A stretch of 64,000 nt of DNA. Origin: Clostridiaceae bacterium. GTDB lineage: Bacteria > Bacillota > Clostridia > Lachnospirales > Lachnospiraceae. The DNA lies in assembly GCA_009911065.1 (NCBI GenBank), contig QXWR01000007.1, positions 62,001 through 126,000 of the forward strand. The letters are read 5' to 3'. The position numbers and the translations under genes are program-made. The notes beneath the pieces are model-generated. The model saw nothing but the letters and a program-made list of their open reading frames with translations. It was not told the origin of the DNA and searched no databases. Position 1 is the stretch's first letter, and each line of letters begins with the position of its first letter. Shown in pieces: positions 42,823 through 50,644 of this stretch.

Positions 42823-43704
42823 TTATTTTTTCTTAATCTTTGTCTTTGAATCAAGGGCGTCCCGGATTCCGTCGCCAATAAAGTTAATGCTTGACACTGT
42901 CAGCACCAACAAAATTCCCGGCGGTACCCAAAGCCATGGCCTTGATGAAAGCACAGTAATTGACTGAGCCGCATAGAGGATATTTCCCCAGGAAGCCTCC
43001 GGCGGCTGTACGCCCATTCCCAGGAAGCTGAGGGCAGATTCCTGAATAATGGCCTGAGCGGTACGAAAGGTAAAGTTAATCAGAATCGGCGCAAATGCGT
43101 TTGGTATCACATATTTCACCAAAAGGGGAATATCTTTCGTTCCCACTGCCTTTGCAGATTCCACGTATTCCTTCTCTCTCACTGACAAAACATTTCCATA
43201 AATCAACTTTGCAAAATCCGTCCATCCCAGAACTCCAATGACCAGCGTTACCGTCCACACGGACGGCCCGATCACCGACACCAGCACCAGTACCAGAATC
43301 ATAGAGGGAAAGGACATGAAAATGTCTGCCGCCCGCATAACAATGGTCTCCCATATTCCCTTGTAATATCCAGCGATCAACCCTAAGGGGACGCCGATAC
43401 AAAGGCTGATAATAGCTGACAAAAGTCCTACCAGAAGGGAAACCCGGCCTCCGAATATCAGCCTTGCAAATACATCCCGGCCTGTATCGTCAGTTCCTAA
43501 AAAGTGTCCTGGCCCCGGCTTGCTGCTAAAAGCAAGAATATCCGATGTATACGGGTCTAACTTGAGAATCATAGGCAAAAACACTACCAGAAGTACTTCC
43601 AGCACAATAATCCCCACCCCGATCATGGCCAATCTGTGAGCCATGAATTTCTTCAGCACATCCCGGTAATAAGAGTCTTTTTTCACTGTATTTGTCTCTG
43701 ACAT
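42823..43704 (-). CDS. Peptide ABC transporter permease (DppC type)
   Basis: The 293-aa product has an N-terminal cytoplasmic tail, six predicted membrane helices and the EAA loop (YVESAKAVGTKDIPLLVKYVIPNAFAPILI). The LGTDDTGRDVFARLIFGGRVSLLVGL start of the BPD domain is typical of DppC/OppC. AGGAGG precedes the ATG. 12 bp after the DppB-type gene. Confidence 0.94.
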   Translation of the reverse strand: MSETNTVKKDSYYRDVLKKFMAHRLAMIGVGIIVLEVLLVVFLPMILKLDPYTSDILAFSSKPGPGHFLGTDDTGRDVFARLIFGGRVSLLVGLLSAIISLCIGVPLGLIAGYYKGIWETIVMRAADIFMSFPSMILVLVLVSVIGPSVWTVTLVIGVLGWTDFAKLIYGNVLSVREKEYVESAKAVGTKDIPLLVKYVIPNAFAPILINFTFRTAQAIIQESALSFLGMGVQPPEASWGNILYAAQSITVLSSRPWLWVPPGILLVLTVSSINFIGDGIRDALDSKTKIKKK

Positions 43705-43715
43705 GTTCTCACCTC

Positions 43716-44669
43716 CTAACGGCTCTCCCGAATCTTCGGGTCAAGCAGGCTGTATGCAATATCGGTCAGCACATTTCCAATCAGCACAGCAGCCGCAATC
43801 ACTACGGTAATTCCCATAATCATGGGATAATCCCTTGCATTGATGGACTGAACCATAAGACTTCCCAGTCCCGGCCAGCTAAACACCTGCTCTGCCACCA
43901 CTGCCCCGCCGAACATAAAGGGAATCATTGTGCTTAAAACAGTGACAACGGGAATCAGCGCATTCCGAAGGCCATGGACAATGACCACCCTTGGCTCTGC
44001 AAGCCCTTTGGCTCTGGCCGTGCGGATATAATCCTCGCTGAATACCTCCATCATACTTCCTCTGGTCTGGCGCAAAATGCTGCCAATGTTAAATATGGTC
44101 AGCACCAGACTGGGAAGAATCAGATGCCGGACTGCAGAAGCCATGGTATGTACGCCTGCGTCATACATGCCTCCCATGGGAAGTATCTTAAACCGAACTG
44201 CAAAAAGATAGATCATCACCAGTCCTGTAAAAAAGGTAGGTGTGGACGCTCCCACAAATGCAAAACCAGAAGAAGCGTAATCCCATACGGAATACGGTTT
44301 GTAAGCTGACATAATGCCAAGAGGCACTGCAATCAGAATCGAGAGAACCGTGGACGTAAGGGTAAGAATCAATGTGGGACCCAGTTTTTCCAAAACCTGC
44401 TCCAAAACCGGAAGGTTATTTCGGTAGGATACCCCCAGATTTCCCTGAAGCATGGATACAAGCCACCGGAAATACTGGATGATAGCAGGATCGTCTAATC
44501 CCATCTGAGCTTTCAGCGCCTCCATATCCTCTTTGGTGGCCATTGGATCTGCCATCAACATCTCCAGAGGACTTCCGGGAGCCATTGCCGAAATCAGATA
44601 AACCAGTACGGTAATCCCGAAAAATGTGGGAATCGCTACCAACAGACGCTTTACTGTGTACTTTAACAT
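43716..44669 (-). CDS. Peptide ABC transporter permease (DppB type)
   Basis: The 317-aa product has the DppB/OppB N-terminus (KRLLVAIPTFFGITVLVYLISAMAPGSP), six membrane helices, the LGVSYRNNLPV segment and EAA loop (YIRTARAKGLAEPRVVIVHGLRNALIPVVT). It is the first gene of an operon of permease B, permease C, binding protein, ATPase D, ATPase F, M20 peptidase and GntR. Confidence 0.95.
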   Translation of the reverse strand: MLKYTVKRLLVAIPTFFGITVLVYLISAMAPGSPLEMLMADPMATKEDMEALKAQMGLDDPAIIQYFRWLVSMLQGNLGVSYRNNLPVLEQVLEKLGPTLILTLTSTVLSILIAVPLGIMSAYKPYSVWDYASSGFAFVGASTPTFFTGLVMIYLFAVRFKILPMGGMYDAGVHTMASAVRHLILPSLVLTIFNIGSILRQTRGSMMEVFSEDYIRTARAKGLAEPRVVIVHGLRNALIPVVTVLSTMIPFMFGGAVVAEQVFSWPGLGSLMVQSINARDYPMIMGITVVIAAAVLIGNVLTDIAYSLLDPKIRESR

Positions 44670-44704
44670 GTTGTTTATCGACCTCCGTTAAGAATATCAT
44701 TATT

Positions 44705-44720
44705 ATATTACTAATAATAT
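44705..44720. promoter_or_regulatory. Candidate operator box at the peptide transporter promoter
   Basis: ATATTA-CTAA-TAATAT is a near palindrome overlapping the -10 region. Its core ATATTATTAGT recurs at 47231-47243 in the UroD-family promoter. Confidence 0.45.
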
Positions 44721-44741
44721 CACAAATATCAAAACTGTCAA
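44714..44741 (-). promoter_or_regulatory. Promoter of the peptide transporter operon
   Basis: On the minus strand TTGACA (44741-44736), 16-bp spacer, TATTAT (44719-44714), about 45 bp before the first gene. Confidence 0.7.
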
Positions 44742-44824
44742 TACCAATTCTATATTTCATTCTATTTTTAGAAAAAATAGACAAAAATTTAACCAATTCT
44801 TAACAAGAACGTCAAAAGCCAAGG

Positions 44825-44943
44825 ATTTACTTCCAGATGAATGCAGCGAAGTACTAGACAAGAAGCTCTTGACGAAATCCGGAAAACATGTTTTAATCCC
44901 CTTAGAAAATAGGATGTAGTGGTGCATTCATCTGGAAATAAAT
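44825..44943. repeat. 119-bp element with 21-bp terminal inverted repeats
   Basis: Arms at 44825-44845 and 44923-44943 match over 21 bp with one mismatch (core TTCCAGATGAATGCA). The 77-bp centre has no gene but holds a plus-strand promoter. The form is that of a small non-autonomous mobile element or a large hairpin. The rest of the gap 44670-44975 is the divergent promoter region. Confidence 0.7.
44869..44897 (+). promoter_or_regulatory. Putative pepT promoter inside the palindromic element
   Basis: TTGACG (44869-44874), 17-bp spacer, TTTAAT (44892-44897). The leader would start inside the element and include its right arm. Confidence 0.5.
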
Positions 44944-44975
44944 GCAACGCTAATGGAAAAGGAAAGGAGAAAAAC

Positions 44976-46193
44976 ATGAATGTTACAGAACGTTTCTTAA
45001 AATACGTAAGCTGCGATACCCAGTCTGACAGCCGCAGCCACCAAACTCCCTCCACTCCAGGCCAGCTTACCCTGGCGGCGAGTCTTGTTGAAGAGCTGAA
45101 ATGTATGGGAATTGAGAATGCACACCAAGATCAGTATGGTTGTGTCTATGGCCATATCGCCCCATCCAAAGGGTGTATCCGCCCAGGTCTTGCCTTGATT
45201 GCCCATATGGATACTGCCATGGATATGTCCGGCGCCAATGTCCGTCCCCGGATTGTAAAGGACTATGATGGAGGTCCGATTGTCCTTAACCAGGAAAAAT
45301 CCATTGTCACCAAACCTTCTGACTTTCCTTCTCTCCTTGCTCATATTGGACAGGATTTGATTGTCACAGACGGAACCACTCTTTTGGGAGCAGACGACAA
45401 GGCTGGTATTGCCGAGATTATGACTCTGGCAGATTTCCTTATGGCCAATCCGGATTTCCCTCATCCCCCTGTGTCCATCCTCTTTACGCCAGACGAGGAG
45501 ATTGGACGGGGCAGCGATCATGTAGATCTTAAAAAACTGGATGCAGCCTATGGATACACCGTAGACGGCGGCCTTTTGGGAGAACTTTCCTATGAGAATT
45601 TCAATGCTGCTGCCGCCCAGGTCACATTTCATGGAGTTACAGCTCATCCAGGTTACGCCAAAGGAGTGATGAAAAGCGCCATGCTGATTGCCATGGAATT
45701 TCATTCCCTCCTTCCCGTCTATCAGACCCCTGCCTGCACTCAGGACCGGGAAGGATTCTTCCATTTGGACCACATGGAAGGCACCACAGAAACCGCTGTT
45801 TTAAACTATCTGATTCGGGACCATGACCATTCCCTTTTCCTGGAACGCCACCAGTTAATGGAGGAATGCGTCCAATTCTTAAACCGGAAATATGGTCCGG
45901 AAACCGTGGAAATTACCTTTACGGAAAACTACCAAAATATGTATGAAAAAGTAAAGGATCATCCGGAACTGATTGACTGGGCCATCCAGGCCATGGAGCA
46001 GGCTTCCATCTCCCCCATGATCACTCCCATTCGGGGAGGAACCGACGGCGCGCGCCTGTCCTTTGCCGGACTGCCCTGCCCCAATCTGTGTACCGGAGGA
46101 CAAAATGGCCACGGCCGCCACGAGTACGTCTCCTGTCAGGCTATGGAAAAAGTCACAGAACTTCTCAAAAACCTGGTAAAGCTGTTTGCTTAG
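44976..46193 (+). CDS. pepT: Peptidase T (tripeptide aminopeptidase, M20B)
   Basis: PepT removes N-terminal residues from tripeptides. The 405-aa product begins MNVTERFLKYVSCDTQSDSRS and has LALIAHMDTAMDMSG (HMD), LLGADDKAGIAEI (bridging Asp), FTPDEEIGRGSDHVD (catalytic EE) and IRGGTDGARLSFAGLPCPNLCTGGQNGHGRHEY. AAAGGAG lies upstream of the ATG at 44976. It is divergent from the peptide transporter, fitting a shared peptide-use function. Confidence 0.94.
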   Translation: MNVTERFLKYVSCDTQSDSRSHQTPSTPGQLTLAASLVEELKCMGIENAHQDQYGCVYGHIAPSKGCIRPGLALIAHMDTAMDMSGANVRPRIVKDYDGGPIVLNQEKSIVTKPSDFPSLLAHIGQDLIVTDGTTLLGADDKAGIAEIMTLADFLMANPDFPHPPVSILFTPDEEIGRGSDHVDLKKLDAAYGYTVDGGLLGELSYENFNAAAAQVTFHGVTAHPGYAKGVMKSAMLIAMEFHSLLPVYQTPACTQDREGFFHLDHMEGTTETAVLNYLIRDHDHSLFLERHQLMEECVQFLNRKYGPETVEITFTENYQNMYEKVKDHPELIDWAIQAMEQASISPMITPIRGGTDGARLSFAGLPCPNLCTGGQNGHGRHEYVSCQAMEKVTELLKNLVKLFA

Positions 46194-46205
46194 GAATTTT
46201 TCACC

Positions 46206-47171
46206 CTAACAATTACGGGCCGCCTCCACAGCCATCCGCACCTTTGTCCGGTCTTGCTGGGTGGACAGCGTGCAGTCTGCTCCCAAGATCAATCCTTTTC
46301 TTCCAAAGGTGTCCACCACCTTCTTCACTTCTGCCTCGATCTCTGTTTTGCTTCCCTCTACCAGCGCTCCATGGTGGTTGGGAAGCCCTCCCATGATGGT
46401 CTTTCCTACAAACAGTTCTCTCCCCTTTTCCAGAGAGAAGGGAGCTTCGTAAACGCCCCAGTTGACCACGTCTGCATAAACGCTGTAATCCCGGTACCGC
46501 TCCATATTCAAATGATCTTTGCATATATGAAGAAAACTGTATCCCCCTGCATCCTGAATGGCCTTTAATACTCTTAAATCAAATGGCTTTATCCATTTTG
46601 CAAATTCTTCATCTGTAAAAAATTCATGTTCACCGCCTAAAGCTGCATAATATACAGAATCCAGACCTGCTTTAATATAACTTTCTGCCAGCTCGCACAG
46701 CACATCTGTAATTCGCTCCATAGCTGACAGCATTTTCTTCTCATCCCATCTTAAAAAATCCACCTGCATCTGTCTGGCCGCATAATAATTCACTCCCGCC
46801 TGCTCAATGGGATGGATTCCGGACGCGCAGATTCCATGAAGGGTCCCCATGGTAAATACATCCTTGTCACAGTTTTCCAAAATCTTTTTTGTCATGTCCA
46901 TCTGGTTCTTCATAAATTCGTCTTCCATGGTGATAACCGGAATCAGCCGGTCATAATCCTCTGGGGTGTGAATGGTTCCAAAAACTGGAATCAAATTTTC
47001 ATTCATAATCTTACACACATCTGCATCGGTCTCCCGGAAAAATTCCAAATGAGCTTTTACTCCTGCCCCTCCCCTCTTTTCTCCATCTGGAAAATGAAGG
47101 GAAAAACTGGAAGGAATCCCATCTAAATCCTTCTGTTCAATCGCTGCAATCACACGCTCTTTTTTCGTCAT
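46206..47171 (-). CDS. Uroporphyrinogen decarboxylase (URO-D) family protein
   Basis: The 321-aa product has a URO-D-like TIM-barrel pattern (start TKKERVIAAIEQKDLDGIPSSFSLHF; late IMGGLPNHHGALVEG and GLILGADCTLS). No other heme biosynthesis gene is nearby, and anaerobes use many URO-D homologues as corrinoid-dependent methyltransferases or in O-demethylation. The actual reaction cannot be told from sequence. It is single-gene, convergent with pepT. Confidence 0.75.
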   Translation of the reverse strand: MTKKERVIAAIEQKDLDGIPSSFSLHFPDGEKRGGAGVKAHLEFFRETDADVCKIMNENLIPVFGTIHTPEDYDRLIPVITMEDEFMKNQMDMTKKILENCDKDVFTMGTLHGICASGIHPIEQAGVNYYAARQMQVDFLRWDEKKMLSAMERITDVLCELAESYIKAGLDSVYYAALGGEHEFFTDEEFAKWIKPFDLRVLKAIQDAGGYSFLHICKDHLNMERYRDYSVYADVVNWGVYEAPFSLEKGRELFVGKTIMGGLPNHHGALVEGSKTEIEAEVKKVVDTFGRKGLILGADCTLSTQQDRTKVRMAVEAARNC

Positions 47172-47221
47172 GGTTCATTCTCCTTTTTAACAAATTTAAT
47201 AATCTTTTTAATCATGTTTTA

Positions 47222-47250
47222 AATATATCACTAATAATATTAGATGGCAA
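47222..47250 (-). promoter_or_regulatory. Promoter of the URO-D family gene with operator-like spacer
   Basis: On the minus strand TTGCCA (47250-47245), 17-bp spacer, TATATT (47227-47222). The spacer contains the palindrome CTAATAATATTAG (47231-47243), related to the box at 44705-44720. Confidence 0.65.
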
Positions 47251-47539
47251 GATCTTTTGTCATTTTCTACTTTTTACACACAAAAGAAGGATTTATTTTG
47301 TATAGTTTTCACAATACCTACTCTTCCCTGAACAAAAATACCCCCACATTCCAAAACACTCTGTCCTGTCAAGGTACTTTCCCATTGTTTCTTAAGGTAA
47401 TTTTTGTAAACTTTTCATTCGTATAAATCCTCCCATTTCCGCCAATCCTTACACTGTCAGGAAATCGAATATAACTGTTCACAAGGATTCCTTGCTACAC
47501 GGTTATGCGGTTACATCTAAATTGCGGAGGTAGAAAACT
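47251..47539. other. Intergenic region before sigG
   Basis: About 290 bp of AT-rich sequence. It carries the sigG ribosome site (GGAGG at 47524-47528) at its end. I looked for a sigma-F type promoter and found none convincing; nothing else can be assigned. Confidence 0.5.
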
Positions 47540-48316
47540 ATGGCAGGATATAAGGTTGAAATCTGCGGCGTGAATACGGCGAAGCTGCCCTTGCTTAGCA
47601 ATGAGGAGAAAGATGAATTGTTCCGGCGGATTCTCGACGGCGATCAGGAAGCCCGGGAACAGTACATTAAAGGAAATCTCCGTCTGGTCTTAAGCGTAAT
47701 CCAGAGATTTTCCAACAGCAATGAAAATGTGGACGATTTGTTTCAAATTGGCTGTATTGGCTTGATTAAAGCCATTGATAATTTTGATATTACACAGAAT
47801 GTTCGTTTTTCTACTTATGCGGTTCCGATGATCATGGGGGAGGTGCGGCGCTATTTGCGGGACAACAACTCCATCCGGGTCAGCCGCTCTCTTCGGGATA
47901 CTGCCTATAAGGCGATCTATGCAAAAGAAGGGCTGATGCGGAAAAATGCCAAGGAACCTACATTGGTGGAGATTGCCAATGAAATCGGCATCAGCAAGGA
48001 AGAAATCACTTATGCCCTGGATGCAATCCAGAGTCCGGTCAGTCTTTACGAACCCATCTATACTGACGGCGGAGACCCTTTGTATGTGATGGACCAGATC
48101 TCCGACAAAAAAAATCTGGAAGAAAACTGGGTGGAAGAAATTTCTCTTCGGGAAGCCATGGACCGGCTGCCCAAAAGAGAACGGCACATTATTGATCTTC
48201 GCTTTTTTGAAGGAAAAACTCAGACCGAAGTGGCAGAAGAAATCCACATCAGTCAGGCCCAGGTCTCCCGTCTGGAAAAAAATGCTTTGAAAACCATGCG
48301 GAATTATTTAAACTAA
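47540..48316 (+). CDS. sigG: RNA polymerase sporulation sigma factor SigG
   Basis: SigG drives late gene expression in the forespore. The 258-aa product begins MAGYKVEICGVNTAKLPLLSNEE, the specific SigG start, followed by sigma-70 region 2 (GNLRLVLSVIQRFSNSNENVDDLFQIGCIGLIKAIDNFD), region 3 and region 4 (KTQTEVAEEIHISQAQVSRLEKNALK). Full length. It shows that the organism belongs to an endospore-forming lineage. The usual spoIIG neighbours are not present. Confidence 0.95.
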   Translation: MAGYKVEICGVNTAKLPLLSNEEKDELFRRILDGDQEAREQYIKGNLRLVLSVIQRFSNSNENVDDLFQIGCIGLIKAIDNFDITQNVRFSTYAVPMIMGEVRRYLRDNNSIRVSRSLRDTAYKAIYAKEGLMRKNAKEPTLVEIANEIGISKEEITYALDAIQSPVSLYEPIYTDGGDPLYVMDQISDKKNLEENWVEEISLREAMDRLPKRERHIIDLRFFEGKTQTEVAEEIHISQAQVSRLEKNALKTMRNYLN

Positions 48317-48337
48317 AATTGAAAAGAAAGCTTTTTC

Positions 48338-48400
48338 ACCCTCGCGGCATTGGCCAAATGCCGATCCATCCATGGCACTTGGCTCATTGCTCGCGGAAAT
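48338..48400 (-). repeat. 63-bp interspersed palindromic module, copy 2
   Basis: Same length and conserved blocks as 14008-14070. GCCAAATGCC and GGCACTTGGC inside it can pair with one mismatch. It lies between the sigG end and the chemoreceptor terminator. Confidence 0.65.
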
Positions 48401-48401
48401 C

Positions 48402-48449
48402 AAAAAAATCAGGCATAAGACAGCTGCGATTCTTCCTGTCTTATGCCTG
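48402..48449 (-). terminator. Terminator of the chemoreceptor gene
   Basis: A 14-bp stem CAGGCATAAGACAG/CTGTCTTATGCCTG (48410-48449) is followed on the minus strand by ATTTTTTT. It may also slow plus-strand transcription from sigG. Confidence 0.85.
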
Positions 48450-48468
48450 AATTGTCAATTTCTATACA

Positions 48469-50232
48469 CTATTCAATTCCCTTAATAACTGCTTTCTGAT
48501 AGTTCTCGTTTGCCATCCGGATAAATTCTTCATCTTTGCTCTTCTCCGGCGGAATGTAGGCCCGCCCCTTCTCCCTCTGGCGAAGATTGAACTTTCTCAT
48601 CTCCTCCTCAAGCAGCTTTGCATTCTCCTTCATCTCCCGGCTTGCCAGCGCTGCTTCCTGATTTACGGATACATTGGAGGAAATGGAATCGTTGATCAGC
48701 TCCACTTGCATATGAATGTTATCAATAGCAGTTTCCTGCTTGCCAGAAGAACCAGCAATGCTGGCAACCGTCTCGGATACCCTGTCCAAATCCTCCACAA
48801 TATGCTGGAAGGTCTGGAATGCCTCTGTGCTGATCTGGCTTCCGTCCTTTGTAGCCCGCATAGTAGCCTCAATCAGCTGTTTGCTCTCGTTGGCAGCTTC
48901 CGCACTTTTCAGCGCAAGCATACGCACTTCGTCAGCCACAACGGCAAATCCCTTTCCGGCTGTTCCTGCACGGGCTGCCTCAATCGCTGCATTCAAAGCG
49001 AGAATATTGGTCTGGAATGCAATATCTTCAATCAGCTTAATCACATTGGCAATCTTCTGAGAAGACTTGTCAATCTCATTAACCGAATTGACTAACCGCT
49101 TCATCTTCTCATTGCTTTCCTCCATGTCCTGACGCATGGAATGAGAAAGATCTGCCGCGTGATTTACCAAATCGGAATTTTGCTGAATCAGCGACCGGGT
49201 CTCTTCTGTGGAAGAATTTAGCTCATGAACTGCGGAAGCCTGCTTGGAAGCGGTATCTGCCAGCATCTGGCTTGCACCAGCAATATGATGAGATGCCGTG
49301 GCAACGGACATTCCAATCTTTAAAATCTTGGCAAACATAAAGTCATTGGACTGAACAAGATGATAAAGATTTGTTCCCAAAGAATCTTCTTCTGACCGAA
49401 TATTGACGAACACCGTCATATCCCCCTGGGCAAGACGCTTTACCACCTGCACATTTTCATGGATGCTTTCCACCATTCTCTGGAAGGAAGCAATCATAGA
49501 ACCAATCTCATTCTCCTCGCTGCCTACAATAATTTTGCGGTCAAATTCAATCTGATCCGCCCCCTGAGACAACTTCTCCGACCATTCAGCCACTGCCCGG
49601 ATAGGACCGGAAATACGATTTGCCGAACGATTGCCGCTGAATCCTGCAATCATAAACCCAATGGCAGCACAAACCACATTGATCACAATTAAAGTAAAAA
49701 TCAAACGGTCCATGTCTTCTGCCGCTTCATCGGCAATCCGCTGATACTGGTTGGAAATAACCTCCAACCCGGAAATCACTTCACTGACCAATGGTTTAAT
49801 CTCGCCAGAATATCTGGCATAAGCTGCTTCTTTGTCGGTCTTTGACAGCAGCAGTATGTCGCCGGCCAGACTATGCATGCGCTCATGAGGACTCTTAATA
49901 TTGCCTAAAGCGCTCTTGACCGCTGCATCGGTCAGTTTCCCGTCTGTCTCTGCAATCCATTGTCCAAGAAGGCAGGTATTGTGATCCAGACTTCCGGCAA
50001 ACTCGATTCCTTCCTGGATGCTTTCATTAAGCTTTTCCAGCCATTCATAATGCTTGGTCAATATATTCTGCGTAGAGACCTGATTGCTTCGATTATCGGA
50101 TACTTTCCGGTAATCTCTGTTAATCTGCATTAAAGAAATCAAAGAAACTGCTACCAACAGACACATCACCAGGATGATCATAAGATACCCGGATAAAATC
50201 TGTTGGCGAATGGATTTAACTTTTGTCTTCAT
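48469..50232 (-). CDS. Methyl-accepting chemotaxis protein with CZB-like sensor region
   Basis: This receptor signals to the flagellar motor through CheA/CheW. The 587-aa product has a first membrane helix (about 14-34), an outside region to about 180, a second helix (about 180-202), a HAMP-like linker, and the signalling hairpin ([35 protein letters not shown]). The outside region has [14 protein letters not shown] and HERMH, the His-Cys-His pattern of a CZB zinc-binding domain, normally cytoplasmic. Monocistronic, with its own promoter and terminator. Confidence 0.9.
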   Translation of the reverse strand: MKTKVKSIRQQILSGYLMIILVMCLLVAVSLISLMQINRDYRKVSDNRSNQVSTQNILTKHYEWLEKLNESIQEGIEFAGSLDHNTCLLGQWIAETDGKLTDAAVKSALGNIKSPHERMHSLAGDILLLSKTDKEAAYARYSGEIKPLVSEVISGLEVISNQYQRIADEAAEDMDRLIFTLIVINVVCAAIGFMIAGFSGNRSANRISGPIRAVAEWSEKLSQGADQIEFDRKIIVGSEENEIGSMIASFQRMVESIHENVQVVKRLAQGDMTVFVNIRSEEDSLGTNLYHLVQSNDFMFAKILKIGMSVATASHHIAGASQMLADTASKQASAVHELNSSTEETRSLIQQNSDLVNHAADLSHSMRQDMEESNEKMKRLVNSVNEIDKSSQKIANVIKLIEDIAFQTNILALNAAIEAARAGTAGKGFAVVADEVRMLALKSAEAANESKQLIEATMRATKDGSQISTEAFQTFQHIVEDLDRVSETVASIAGSSGKQETAIDNIHMQVELINDSISSNVSVNQEAALASREMKENAKLLEEEMRKFNLRQREKGRAYIPPEKSKDEEFIRMANENYQKAVIKGIE

Positions 50233-50277
50233 GTTGTCCCTCTTCCCCTTTTTGCATTTCTGCTTTTTGTTATATTA

Positions 50278-50306
50278 ATTATAACAAATTATTCCAAACA
50301 GGTCAA
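50278..50306 (-). promoter_or_regulatory. Promoter of the chemoreceptor gene
   Basis: On the minus strand TTGACC (50306-50301), 17-bp spacer, TATAAT (50283-50278). The gap 50233-50644 otherwise holds the gene remnant and the terminator listed separately. Confidence 0.75.
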
Positions 50307-50347
50307 TATAGTGCAAACAATATTAATAAAAATTACTAATATCATTC

Positions 50348-50512
50348 TTATAGTTTATAAAGCGTAGAAAACGGAGCGAAAACAGGATTATTCGGACAAA
50401 ATTGTGATATAAGTTCATTGCCAATGTAAATATCTTTTACCCGGTACATACCGTCAACTCCAGCAAAATTGCCCCAGTTCACCTTCTCTTTGTACTGGTT
50501 TTGTTTACAGCT
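50348..50512 (-). pseudogene. Possible 3' remnant of a coding sequence
   Basis: Fifty-five codons are open on the minus strand with protein-like composition (YKEKVNWGNFAGVDGMYR, then NELISQFCPNNPVFAPF) ending in TAA. No start codon or ribosome site fits. It could be the tail of a lost gene or chance. Confidence 0.25.
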
Positions 50513-50606
50513 TTAATATCTATAGTAGTATATACTATGGCATCCATGAAAGTCAAATTTATTTTATATTGGATCTTCTTTTTATCTGTCCAAAAACAGA
50601 CAAGGA

Positions 50607-50629
50607 GGCGCTGTCAAAAAGACAGCGCC
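50607..50629. terminator. Hairpin after the surface-protein operon
   Basis: Perfect 9-bp stem GGCGCTGTC/GACAGCGCC with a 5-base loop, 16 bp past the surface-protein stop, followed downstream by a T-rich segment. Confidence 0.65.
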
Positions 50630-50644
50630 ACTTATTTCATATAT

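Noticed and set aside
46206..47171. Assignment as heme-pathway HemE
   Set aside because: No other heme genes nearby and the N-terminus differs; kept as URO-D family without a specific reaction.
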